From Clostridium_AF sediminicola (lineage in GTDB: Bacteria > Bacillota > Clostridia > Clostridiales > Clostridiaceae): a DNA stretch of 64,000 nt. The translations under genes were made by a program, and so were the position numbers. The notes beneath the pieces were generated by a model, which made no database searches, was not told the origin of the DNA, and saw nothing but the letters and a program-made list of their open reading frames with translations. Shown here in pieces: positions 45,328 through 53,891 of the stretch (the stretch's first letter is position 1; every line of letters starts with the position of its first letter). The DNA is taken from positions 127,241 to 191,240 of the forward strand of contig NZ_BAABMF010000009.1 of NCBI RefSeq assembly GCF_050402865.1, given 5' to 3'.

Positions 45328-46010
45328 TGATTTATTTAACAGTAATAGTAGCTATATTTATTATGTATAGTATAATTCCAACGTATTACTTCAAGTTTCT
45401 AGATAAAAATGTGATCAAGAGCTTTAATGATACAAATAATATTGCATTAACATTTGATGATGGGCCAGATAAAGTCTATACTGAAAAATTATTGGATACT
45501 TTAAAAGAGTTTAATGTAAAAGCTACTTTTTTTATTGTAGCAAAAAGCGCAGCTGAAAATCATCATATTATAGAAAGAATGATTACAGAAGGACATTCTT
45601 TAGGGCTCCATTCTCTTGAACACAAAAATGCACTTTTCAAAGGATATTTCTATATGAAAAAAGATTTTGAGGAATCAATAGCAATAATGAAAAAATATGG
45701 ATGGAATATTGTATATTATCGACCACCATGGGGGCATTTTAATTTATTTAGTGTATACTTTATCAAAAAGTACAATTTAAAATTAGTTCTATGGAATGTT
45801 ATGGTTGGAGATTGGGCAAAATCGGTTTCAGCTTCCGAAATAGAGAATCGACTTATAAAGAAAACAAATAAAGGGTCTATTATTTGTTTACATGATGGAA
45901 GGGGTGCTAACAATGCACCTAAAAGAACAATTTCTGCACTTGAAAATGTTATACCAAAACTGAAAAAAGATGGATTTCATTTTACATTATTGGAGGATAG
46001 TGATGAATAA
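45327..46010 (+). CDS. Polysaccharide deacetylase (NodB family)
   Basis: 227 residues with an N-terminal membrane anchor (1-20). NodB motifs: ALTFDDGPD (base Asp and metal Asp), SLGLHSLEHKN (H-S-x-x-H), and YYRPPWGHFN. Removes N- or O-acetyl groups from wall glycans outside the membrane. Coupled to the glycosyltransferase and flippase-like genes by overlaps. Confidence 0.93.
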   Translation: MIYLTVIVAIFIMYSIIPTYYFKFLDKNVIKSFNDTNNIALTFDDGPDKVYTEKLLDTLKEFNVKATFFIVAKSAAENHHIIERMITEGHSLGLHSLEHKNALFKGYFYMKKDFEESIAIMKKYGWNIVYYRPPWGHFNLFSVYFIKKYNLKLVLWNVMVGDWAKSVSASEIENRLIKKTNKGSIICLHDGRGANNAPKRTISALENVIPKLKKDGFHFTLLEDSDE

Positions 46011-47040
46011 TATAAAAAATAAGAGCAGTTTAATAAAAAACATTATTGTGTTTATTGTTCTTATGTCTATTACCTTTACACTATTACTAAAAGGTGAAAA
46101 CTTATCAAATATTTTAAAAACCATAAAAACTGTTAAAACATTTTATTTTGGGATAGGGGTACTATCAGTTTTTATTTTTATTATTTGTGAAGGATTGAAT
46201 ATACGCCGTATATTTAAGATACTAAATAATCAAATTCCTTTTATTCGTTCGTTAAAATATGCATTTGTTGGCTTTTTCTTTAGCTCAATAACTCCATCAG
46301 CATCAGGAGGTCAACCAATGCAACTTTACTATATGAAAAAAGATAATATAAATATTCCTAATGCTTCACTTACATTACTTGTGGAAGTGGCTATATTTCA
46401 AATTGTTACAATAGGTATTGGTATTACATCCTTTATCTTTAATTATAACTTTATTATAAAAAAAATAAGTTCTATTTGGATTTTGTTAATGTATGGTGTT
46501 ACTGTAAATATATTGATTGTATCGTTTATTATAGCAGCTATCTTTTCAGATAAATTAGTTTTCAGTTTATCAAGTTTACTAATTAAATTACTTCATAAGA
46601 TTAAAATTGTTAAAGACATAAAAAAAGCAAAAGATTATGTAGAAAATCAGATTGTAGAATACAAAGAAGGTGCTAATCTTATTAAAAAAAATCCAAAAGT
46701 AATTTTAAAGGTTTTTGCAACTAGCGTAATCCAAATATCAGCAATGTACAGTGTAGTATTTTGGGTGTATAAGGCTTTTGGGTTAAATGAATTTTCATTT
46801 TTAAGTATAATTTCTCTACAATCGATCTTAGCAATAGCGGTATCATCTTTACCTTTGCCAGGTGCAGTTGGTGCTAGTGAGGGTAGCTTTTTGATACTGT
46901 TTAAAACCCTTTTTCCTACTAATGTTTTAACATCTGCAATGCTTTTAAATAGAGGAATTAGTTTTTACATTTTTCTAATAATCAGCGGTATTGTTTCGTT
47001 ATATGCACATTTTATTTCTCTAAAACAAAAAGAGATTTAA
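46003..47040 (+). CDS. MprF/AglD-type flippase-like membrane protein
   Basis: About 345 residues with eight or so membrane segments, of the lysylphosphatidylglycerol synthase TM/UPF0104 family: SSITPSASGGQPMQLYYMKK and SSLPLPGAVGASEGSFLILF are its two signatures. Such proteins flip glycolipids or polyprenyl-sugar lipids. ATG 46003 follows GGAGG and overlaps the deacetylase stop by 8 nt. With the upstream genes it suggests synthesis, modification and translocation of a glycolipid. Confidence 0.9.
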   Translation: MNNIKNKSSLIKNIIVFIVLMSITFTLLLKGENLSNILKTIKTVKTFYFGIGVLSVFIFIICEGLNIRRIFKILNNQIPFIRSLKYAFVGFFFSSITPSASGGQPMQLYYMKKDNINIPNASLTLLVEVAIFQIVTIGIGITSFIFNYNFIIKKISSIWILLMYGVTVNILIVSFIIAAIFSDKLVFSLSSLLIKLLHKIKIVKDIKKAKDYVENQIVEYKEGANLIKKNPKVILKVFATSVIQISAMYSVVFWVYKAFGLNEFSFLSIISLQSILAIAVSSLPLPGAVGASEGSFLILFKTLFPTNVLTSAMLLNRGISFYIFLIISGIVSLYAHFISLKQKEI

Positions 47041-47042
47041 TG

Positions 47043-47087
47043 AAAAGATGATTAAAGAGATGAATGTTTTTAATCATCTTTTTTTGT
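47043..47087 (+). terminator. Intrinsic terminator
   Basis: AAAAGATGATTAAA (47043-47056) pairs with TTTAATCATCTTTT (47069-47082), then more Ts. Ends the envelope operon. Confidence 0.92.
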
Positions 47088-47166
47088 GAAAAACTCATAA
47101 ATTATTTCCAATATGTAATAAAGTATTATATAATTTTAGTGGATATAATTTGGAGGTTTTAAACTT

Positions 47167-48528
47167 ATGAGACAAATACATATAAAAAATGCTTACATTG
47201 TTACTATGAATCAGCAATACCAAGTTTATAAATCTGGAGAAATTCTACTTAATGGTGATAGAATAATTGCTGTAGGTAGTAGAGTTAACCCTATTTTAGT
47301 GAATTTAAATGCAGAGATTATTGATGCAAAGGGTAAGATAGTAATGCCAGGTCTTATTAATACTCATGTACACACATCACAGCAGTTGGGAAGAGGCCTT
47401 GGGGATGATGTAAACCTACTCACGTGGTTACATAAAAGAATTTGGCCCTATGAAAGTAATCTTACAGAAGAAGACTCATACATATCTACGTTATTATGTA
47501 ATTTGGAACTTATAAAATCTGGGGTTACTGCTTTTGCCGAACCTGGAGGTCAATTTGTATCAAGTATGGCAAAGGCTGTATCTGAATCAGGGATTAGAGG
47601 GATGTTAGCTAAATCCGCTATGGATAATGGGAAAGGATTGCCTGCTTCTTGGCAAAGGACTCTTCAACAGGAGATTGAGACTCAAGAAGAGAATATCAAG
47701 AAATTCCATAATACCGCTGATGAACGTATAAAGGTATGGCTTGGAATAAGAACTATTTTTAATGCAAGCGATAACTTCATCATTAGAAGTAAAGAGTTGG
47801 CAGATAAATATGATGTTGGTGTTCATATGCATGTGGCAGAAATAAAGGAAGAAGTTGAATTTGTAAGAGAAACAAGAGGATCAACAACAGTAAAACATCT
47901 TGAGAACTTAGGTGTATTGGATAAAAATTTTCTTGCAGTTCATTCGGTTTGGTTGACAAATGAAGAAGTGGAAATTTTCAAAAACAGACAAGTTAAGGTA
48001 TCTCATAATCCTGCGGCAGCTATGAAGGTTCTGGGGTTTGCAAAAGTACCTCGTATGTTAAGAGAAGGAGTATGTGTTACAATAGGTACAGATGGGGCAC
48101 CGTGTAATAATAGAATGAATATGATTGATGAAATGTGGCTTACATCATTAATTCATAAGGGGTGGAGGTTAGATCCTACTATTGTAAAAGCTGAAGAAAT
48201 TCTTAAGATGGGTACAATAAACGGTGCGCGGGCTATACTTGATGAGGAAAATTTAGGTAGCTTAGAAGCTGGTAAAAAGGCGGACCTTATAATAATTAAT
48301 CCAAATTCTGTTGATATGTTACCGATGCACGATGGTGTAGCAAATTTAATATCATCAATGCATAGCACAAATGTTGAGAGCATGATTTGTAATGGTAAAT
48401 GGATAATGAAGAACAGAAAAGTGCTTACTATAGATGAAGAGGCAATAATTGAAGAAGCAAAAGAAAGAGCAGAATCAATATGTAAACGAGCAGGTATTGT
48501 TTTACCTGAAAGATTTCCAATAGCGTAA
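47167..48528 (+). CDS. Amidohydrolase (MTA/SAH deaminase / TrzN-like metallohydrolase)
   Basis: 453 residues of the TIM-barrel amidohydrolase superfamily, subgroup of adenosine-type and triazine deaminases. Zn ligands: NTHVHT (HxH), HMHVAE, AVHSVW and GTDGAP, in normal order. VMPGLINTHVH and the C-terminal GSLEAGKKADLIIIN are typical. Likely deaminates a purine nucleoside (MTA, SAH, 5'-deoxyadenosine) or related heterocycle. Monocistronic, RBS GGAGG. If 5'-deoxyadenosine is the substrate it would tie to the salvage operon at 58-63 kb. Confidence 0.87.
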   Translation: MRQIHIKNAYIVTMNQQYQVYKSGEILLNGDRIIAVGSRVNPILVNLNAEIIDAKGKIVMPGLINTHVHTSQQLGRGLGDDVNLLTWLHKRIWPYESNLTEEDSYISTLLCNLELIKSGVTAFAEPGGQFVSSMAKAVSESGIRGMLAKSAMDNGKGLPASWQRTLQQEIETQEENIKKFHNTADERIKVWLGIRTIFNASDNFIIRSKELADKYDVGVHMHVAEIKEEVEFVRETRGSTTVKHLENLGVLDKNFLAVHSVWLTNEEVEIFKNRQVKVSHNPAAAMKVLGFAKVPRMLREGVCVTIGTDGAPCNNRMNMIDEMWLTSLIHKGWRLDPTIVKAEEILKMGTINGARAILDEENLGSLEAGKKADLIIINPNSVDMLPMHDGVANLISSMHSTNVESMICNGKWIMKNRKVLTIDEEAIIEEAKERAESICKRAGIVLPERFPIA

Positions 48529-48553
48529 TAAAAGTTTAATCGTAGTGCTAATA

Positions 48554-48841
48554 TTAACATGAGAGATCTTTAATAGTTTCTCTTAAAGCTTTAGCACTAC
48601 TATTATTCATTTTAATTACATCAATGTTTCTTTTGCTACATGCTTTTGTAGCAAGTATAGCAGCTTTGTGAGATATTGTGTTAGATAAAATTACTATATA
48701 GTCTGGACTTCCTATTCTTTCGTAAAGGTTTGTTTTATAATGAGAAAACATTTTAACTTTATACCCATATTCTTTACAAATTTTTTTATAATCATTTTTC
48801 ATTCGTTCATGACCTCCTAATAAAACAATACTCATAATCAA
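48554..48841 (-). CDS. DUF2325 domain protein
   Basis: 95 residues: SIVLLGGHERM at the start, SPDYIVILSNTISHKAA in the middle, typical of DUF2325, whose function is not known. TTG at 48841 has GGAGG at 5 nt; ATG 48835 is an alternative. Last gene of the flavodoxin-DUF3793-HD-GYP cluster. Confidence 0.85.
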   Translation of the reverse strand: MIMSIVLLGGHERMKNDYKKICKEYGYKVKMFSHYKTNLYERIGSPDYIVILSNTISHKAAILATKACSKRNIDVIKMNNSSAKALRETIKDLSC

Positions 48842-48853
48842 TAATACCTCCTA

Positions 48854-49447
48854 CTAACTAAATTTTTTTCTAAAGACACTCCATAAACTTTTGATAGCGT
48901 CTACAACTTTGGGATCAAATTGTGTACCTTTATTTTTTTCAATTTCTTCTCTGCATATTTCCCAAGAAATGGGTTCTCTGTAAGGCCTTTTACTAGTCAT
49001 TGCATCTATAGTATCACAAACGGCAATTATTCTAGATTCAAAGGGTATATCTTTTGCTTTTATCATGTTAGGATAACCATTACCATCCCATCTTTCATGA
49101 TGGCATAAAACAATTTTAGCTATTGTAAGTAATTTACTTGAACGTGTTAATATATCATATCCTATTTGAGGATGTTTCTTTATAGTTAGCCATTCTTTTT
49201 CATTTAGTTTTCCGTTTTTATTTAGAATGTAATCAGGAATACCGATTTTACCTATGTCATGTAAATGAGCTGCCATGTGTAATCTTTCAAGTTTACTTTT
49301 TGTAAAACCAAATTTTTCACCTAACATTTCTGCCATGTCAGCCACTCTTTCTGAATGTCCATTTGTATATATATCTTTTGCTTCTATAGTTCCAACTAAG
49401 CATTCAATAATATCATGGTATACACTATAATCTACGTTATTAGTCAC
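48854..49447 (-). CDS. HD-GYP domain phosphohydrolase
   Basis: About 197 residues, stand-alone HD-GYP domain, the class that degrades c-di-GMP. HD pair in HLHDIGKIGIP, then HH in VLCHHERWDGNGYP (the GYP triad) and AVCDTIDAMTSKRPYR. No receiver or sensor domain attached. Start GTG 49447 after AAAGGTG; the 49456 GTG lies in that RBS. Confidence 0.9.
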   Translation of the reverse strand: MTNNVDYSVYHDIIECLVGTIEAKDIYTNGHSERVADMAEMLGEKFGFTKSKLERLHMAAHLHDIGKIGIPDYILNKNGKLNEKEWLTIKKHPQIGYDILTRSSKLLTIAKIVLCHHERWDGNGYPNMIKAKDIPFESRIIAVCDTIDAMTSKRPYREPISWEICREEIEKNKGTQFDPKVVDAIKSLWSVFRKKFS

Positions 49448-49466
49448 AATTATCACCTTTTATTTG

Positions 49467-50090
49467 TTAAACTGAAATTAACATTTTTTTTTCGATTATA
49501 TCTTTGGGCTCTACGCCGTCTATCATCAAATCAATTACATTATTTTTAGCAACATCATATTTATTAAAAATTCTCTTTGCATTATCAATATTAAAATATA
49601 CTTTCCAATAACCTACCGCTAAACATTTTTTGTTAGGGCAGTTAGTAAATACAGCTACATCAGCAACTGGATACCCTAGAAATATGCCTATTTCATGCGG
49701 GCATATCTTATTATAGCGATTACTTAAATGCTCTAAGTATTGGTTAGTATTCATTTCTGCATTATATCCAAATCTTCTTAAAAAATTAATACTTTGTTTT
49801 TCTTGGAGTATTCTTTCTAACATTCTTTTATTATAAAATAATACTGCAGTAGAATTTTCAATACAATTTAATTCAAAATACTCAATATTGAAATTACTTT
49901 TAATTTCTTTTTTGCACTCTATCCAACTATTATTTAATTTTCTATTGCTATTTTTAAAAATTAAAAGAGAGGATGGCTTATTTTGTGCAAGGGTAGGTGC
50001 GGCATTATAAGCAATTGTATAATAAAGATATTCTTTATCAGTGAAATACTTTAGTTGATCTAAATAGTCTAAAAAATTTTTCTTTAACAC
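49467..50090 (-). CDS. DUF3793 family protein
   Basis: 207 residues, recognised by CPHEIGIFLGYPVADV (about 130-145) and PTLAQNKPSSLLIF near the N-terminus. Function unknown; commonly beside flavodoxin genes in Clostridia, as here. GTG start after GGAGG. Probably part of a Fur-controlled response. Confidence 0.87.
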   Translation of the reverse strand: MLKKNFLDYLDQLKYFTDKEYLYYTIAYNAAPTLAQNKPSSLLIFKNSNRKLNNSWIECKKEIKSNFNIEYFELNCIENSTAVLFYNKRMLERILQEKQSINFLRRFGYNAEMNTNQYLEHLSNRYNKICPHEIGIFLGYPVADVAVFTNCPNKKCLAVGYWKVYFNIDNAKRIFNKYDVAKNNVIDLMIDGVEPKDIIEKKMLISV

Positions 50091-50111
50091 GAAGACATCC
50101 TCCTTATTACT

Positions 50112-50537
50112 TTAATTACTGATTTTCTTACCTAGTTCTCTACACATTTCAAGTCCATCTTTATCAGGTGTCTCATTAATTATCAAACCATCATCTACTA
50201 AGTTTGCGCCATATTGCTCCATTCGCTCTTGCCAATCTTCCATCCATTCACCATTTCCCCAACCATATGATCCGAATAGAGCAAGTTTTTTACCACTAAT
50301 AACTTGAGCAATAGATTCAACAAAAGGTTCCATTTCAGCTTCTTCTAAAATTTCTACTCCCATTGATGGACAACCAAGTGCAACTGCATCAGCATTTTTT
50401 ACATCTTCAATAGTTGCACAATTAACTGTTTTTAATAATACTTTAATCCCATCATTTTGTGCTCCTTCCAAAACCGCATTTGCCATTGATTCAGTATTTC
50501 CTGTACCACTCCAATAAATAACAGCTATATTTTTCAT
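50112..50537 (-). CDS. Flavodoxin
   Basis: 141 residues, short-chain flavodoxin. FMN phosphate loop WSGTGNTESMA (9-19), then GCPSMGVE and the FGSYGWGNGEW loop that stacks on the isoalloxazine. A low-potential electron carrier that replaces ferredoxin when iron is short; the Fur-box-like site upstream fits that. Confidence 0.95.
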   Translation of the reverse strand: MKNIAVIYWSGTGNTESMANAVLEGAQNDGIKVLLKTVNCATIEDVKNADAVALGCPSMGVEILEEAEMEPFVESIAQVISGKKLALFGSYGWGNGEWMEDWQERMEQYGANLVDDGLIINETPDKDGLEMCRELGKKISN

Positions 50538-50566
50538 TATAAAGCACCCTTTCTTTAATTAAAATA

Positions 50567-50593
50567 ATGATATTGATAATCATTCTCAATAAT
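50567..50593 (-). promoter_or_regulatory. Fur-box-like operator upstream of flavodoxin
   Basis: ATGATATTGATAATCATTCTC (written as overlapping 20-mers starting at 50567) plus AATAAT matches the Fur consensus GATAATGATAATCATTATC at most positions, centred on TTGATAATCATTCTCAA. Located 30-56 nt before the flavodoxin start. Confidence 0.75.
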
Positions 50594-50732
50594 TAGTATA
50601 TACTTTTTCTAGCTTTTGTCAATAGGAAAATAAATATTTTATCATCTATTTATGAAAATAATCTATCCAGTCATTTAAAAATATCAGTAACTTTAAAAGG
50701 GATATCCACTAATATCCTATAAAAAAGGACAT

Positions 50733-50775
50733 AAAAAAACTCTTTTTATGCAAATAAACATAAAAAGAGTTTTTT
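50733..50775. terminator. Bidirectional intrinsic terminator
   Basis: AAAAAACTCTTTTTATG and CATAAAAAGAGTTTTTT form a perfect 17-bp stem with a short loop, just after the M50 protease stop on the minus strand. Confidence 0.92.
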
Positions 50776-50781
50776 ATTAAA

Positions 50782-51405
50782 TTAAAAGAATACTCCAATT
50801 AAATAGTTATACACAGTAGATACTGGCGGTACAATAATATAATCAATTAAATTTGTTATTATTAAAACAGGAAGTAAAAATTTGCTCATAGTATACAAAT
50901 TAGGATGAAAATTTTTTTCATTTAATTTAAATATATCACTGAAAATATGAGAACCATCTAATGGGGGTATTGGTAATAGATTAAATATAAATAGAACTAC
51001 ATTAATCCAAACGGCATTTTTGAAAATATTCATAAGTACATAATAAAGATTATCGTTTAAAATACTTGTAGGTATAAAATAGCATATCTTCATTATTATT
51101 AAGAAAACAAAAGCGATAAAAAGGTTCATAATTGGTCCAGCTAATGATACAAGAATGTCATCTCTTCTTTTGTTTTTAAAGTTGTTTGGATTGATTTGAA
51201 CAGGTTTAGCCCAACCAAATCCAGCCACAATAATTAGAAGCAAGCCCCAAATATCAATATGAACGAAAGGATTTGCAGAAAGCCTTCCTTGGTATCTAGG
51301 GGTATCATCACCAAGCCATACGGCTGTTTGAGCATGTGCCAATTCGTGAAATGTAAAACCTAATAAAATTCCTGGTAGCAAATATATAATATCTAAAAGT
51401 TCCAT
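50782..51405 (-). CDS. Site-2 protease family (M50) membrane metallopeptidase
   Basis: 207 residues, about five membrane segments. Zn motif HELAH (H20, E21, H24) in the first helix and NLLPIPPLDGSHI carrying the third ligand Asp. Short form without PDZ, like YwhC and Rip3. Cuts membrane-bound regulators. ATG 51405 after AAAGGAG; the 51426 start is within the RBS region. Confidence 0.93.
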   Translation of the reverse strand: MELLDIIYLLPGILLGFTFHELAHAQTAVWLGDDTPRYQGRLSANPFVHIDIWGLLLIIVAGFGWAKPVQINPNNFKNKRRDDILVSLAGPIMNLFIAFVFLIIMKICYFIPTSILNDNLYYVLMNIFKNAVWINVVLFIFNLLPIPPLDGSHIFSDIFKLNEKNFHPNLYTMSKFLLPVLIITNLIDYIIVPPVSTVYNYLIGVFF

Positions 51406-51692
51406 TAAAATTCTCCTTTTCCACATTTATTTTATAATAATATCATGGATAAGCAGAACATGTCTATTGTATAAATATACCAAGTGCGAATTATGACTAT
51501 AAAATACTAATTATTTCATCATAGTATGATAGTCTTACAGTTCTATTTAGAGGAATTATAAGGAATTGTCTTCTATCCTAATGTCCGGTCAATAACTTTA
51601 TTAACAGGTTAGTACTTCCAGTTAATTCTTTATAACTCCATTTTTTTTAATTGCCTCTTTCTCTGTTGGTTTTTACAATGATTAAAGAATTT

Positions 51693-52922
51693 TTATCTAT
51701 TAAATCTAAATAATTCAGCATTTGTTGACTCTTTTTTTAAATATAAGTCTCTTATTATTTGTCCACCAAGGATTGCATATATGATTCCATTTGAACCATA
51801 ACCTAAAGAAAAATAACAATTTGGCATCTCGTTATACTCCCCTATAAAAGGAAGACCATCTTTTGTATCTCCAAATAATCCGCTAAACCGATACTCAATT
51901 TCTAGATTATTTATTTGTGGGAAGTATGACTTTAGTTTTTTATATAAAATATTATATTTATTGATAGATGCTTTATCCTCATTTATTAGGCAAGACATTT
52001 TGCTGTTATCTCCTCCAATTTTCTCATCTTCACCGCCAATAATAATTCTGTTATCGCCAGTAGTTCTAAAATAAATATAAGGATTATCATTATCTCTTAC
52101 TATGCATTTATTATACCAATTTGATATATCTTCAAGGGGTTTAGTAACTATTGTAAAAGTCCTAGACAAGTTCACAATTTTTTCTTTAACATATTTTTTA
52201 CTTTCATATCCAGCAGCAATAATAATTTTCTTAGCATTTATTATAAAGTTATTAGTAGTTTTTAAAGATACAGAATTCGATGAAGGACATATTTCATCAA
52301 TTTCAGTATTTTCATAAACACTAAGTCCTTTTGTTACAGATTTTGATATGAGTGCATGTGTAAATCGAAATGGATCTATTTGTGCTGCTCCAGAGTTAGA
52401 GAGAATTCCTCCCTCAACGGGAAAAGAGAACTTTTTTCTTGCCATATCTTTATTGATGTATGTAACATCAAATCCGTTTTGTTTTCTCAAATTATATTCT
52501 TTTTCTAAAGAAGATACCTTTGAAGAATTTGATGTATAATAGAAGCATTCTTTTAAGGAAAAATCACAATTATCATCTAAGGATTCTATAATATTTTCTA
52601 TATCATAAACAGCTTTTTCGCAAAGTTTAAAGCATTTCAAAGCCTTTTCTGCACCAATCATAGATTTAAGTCCGATTAAATCAGTATCTATTTCATACTG
52701 AAGTATTGAAGTAGATGCCCTTGTACTTCCAAAGCCTATTATATTTTTGTCAATGATTGCAGTGTTTATTCCCTCTTCAGTAAGATAGTAAGCTGCAATT
52801 GCACCTGTAATACCAGCTCCAATAATTGCAACATCACATTCTATATCTTCACTTAAGTATTGATACTTGTTTTTTATTTTATTTATACTTGTCCAAAGCA
52901 TATCCCCTGTTACAAAATTCAT
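51693..52922 (-). CDS. FAD-dependent oxidoreductase (DAO family)
   Basis: 409 residues. Dinucleotide-binding GAGITG (35-40), acid-ended second strand AIIDKN, and C-terminal GLPFIGEYNEMPN, SLGYGSNGI typical of D-amino-acid oxidase/GlpO-like enzymes. Oxidises an amine or amino acid; electron acceptor unknown in an anaerobe. ATG 52922 follows GAGG; longer start at 52961 rejected. Between 51406 and 51692 I see no gene. Confidence 0.9.
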   Translation of the reverse strand: MNFVTGDMLWTSINKIKNKYQYLSEDIECDVAIIGAGITGAIAAYYLTEEGINTAIIDKNIIGFGSTRASTSILQYEIDTDLIGLKSMIGAEKALKCFKLCEKAVYDIENIIESLDDNCDFSLKECFYYTSNSSKVSSLEKEYNLRKQNGFDVTYINKDMARKKFSFPVEGGILSNSGAAQIDPFRFTHALISKSVTKGLSVYENTEIDEICPSSNSVSLKTTNNFIINAKKIIIAAGYESKKYVKEKIVNLSRTFTIVTKPLEDISNWYNKCIVRDNDNPYIYFRTTGDNRIIIGGEDEKIGGDNSKMSCLINEDKASINKYNILYKKLKSYFPQINNLEIEYRFSGLFGDTKDGLPFIGEYNEMPNCYFSLGYGSNGIIYAILGGQIIRDLYLKKESTNAELFRFNR

Positions 52923-53063
52923 TTTGGTTTCCTCACTTTTAATTATGATTTTAGACTTCATTTAGTTTATCTTATAAAAGTATTATCATATAAGAATTAT
53001 TTTATACATAAATCGTATACAATAAATAAGTTTTCTATAAATATAGATATGAGGTGATATTTA

Positions 53064-53600
53064 ATGAAAAATAATATTAAAAAATGGTACATAGTAGGAA
53101 CTTTATTTATAATTGTTTTTGGTGTACTACTTCATTTTCTTTATGAATGGTCAGGAAATAATTCTTTTGTTGGATTGTTTAGTGCAGTAAACGAAAGCAC
53201 ATGGGAGCATCTAAAGTTATTGTTTTGGCCATCATTTTTCTTTTCAATAATAGAATACATATTTATTGGAAAAGACTATAATAACTATATCACTGCAAAA
53301 GCTGTTTCGTTTTATTCAGGTATATTGCTAATAATTATATTGTTTTACACATATACAGGGATAGTAGGAGATAATTTTATTGTGATGGACATATTAATAT
53401 TTATTGTAAGTGTAGTTATAAGCCAGTTTATCGGTTATAAAATTACAGTATGCAATGGAAATGTAAATGAAATCATAAATATTATATCTTTTGTAGCAAT
53501 AGTTTTACTTGCTTTGGCTTTTATATTTTTTACAGTTAATCCACCACAGATACCGCTTTTTAAAGATCCTGTTACTGGAGGGTATGGTATAGTGAGTTAA
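53064..53600 (+). CDS. DUF6512 family membrane protein
   Basis: 178 residues, about six membrane segments. FLYEWSGNNSFVGLFSAVNE followed by STWEHLKLLFWP is the family signature. Function unknown. RBS GAGGTGAT at 6 nt. Divergent from the FAD oxidoreductase. Confidence 0.85.
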   Translation: MKNNIKKWYIVGTLFIIVFGVLLHFLYEWSGNNSFVGLFSAVNESTWEHLKLLFWPSFFFSIIEYIFIGKDYNNYITAKAVSFYSGILLIIILFYTYTGIVGDNFIVMDILIFIVSVVISQFIGYKITVCNGNVNEIINIISFVAIVLLALAFIFFTVNPPQIPLFKDPVTGGYGIVS

Positions 53601-53653
53601 TAATGGGATTAAATAAAAATCATTTATTTAAATTGTAATTGAAATAGATTACG

Positions 53654-53837
53654 AACTAGTTGACAGTAAAGGACATCTTTCACTAAAATGAAAGGTTTTA
53701 ATTAACTAAAAAGTAAATTAATTCCTTTTGAATAGGCAAAAGATCATTATTCTAATTTGCAAAGCAGATAAAGGCTTAGTTAAAGATTTTCTGAAAGAAA
53801 ATCAACCTTTACTGTAGACTGTCAACCGTCAACTATA
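53654..53837. repeat. Dispersed GTTGACAGT palindromic repeat, copy C
   Basis: Left end AACTAGTTGACAGTAAAGG, right end ACTGTCAACCGTCAACT, inverted arms around an A/T-rich centre. The reverse complement of its right part (GGTTGATTTTCTTTCAGAAA then ATCTTTAA) matches the inner part of copy B. No coding capacity. Confidence 0.7.
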
Positions 53838-53870
53838 AATTGCGAAGCGTTTTTCTTCGCAATTTATAGT
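53832..53870. repeat. Perfect 16-bp hairpin
   Basis: ACTATAAATTGCGAAG (53832-53847) and CTTCGCAATTTATAGT (53855-53870) with a 7-nt loop. It abuts repeat copy C, 22 nt beyond the feoB stop. Its right arm plus flank recurs at 56506-56529 on the other side of the feo operon. Confidence 0.8.
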
Positions 53871-53891
53871 TATTATGAAAAGGTAATTGAT

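Noticed and set aside
53833..53869. Terminator of feoB
   Set aside because: The stem is strong but neither strand has a T-run after it, and one arm is part of a repeat found elsewhere; kept as a repeat instead.
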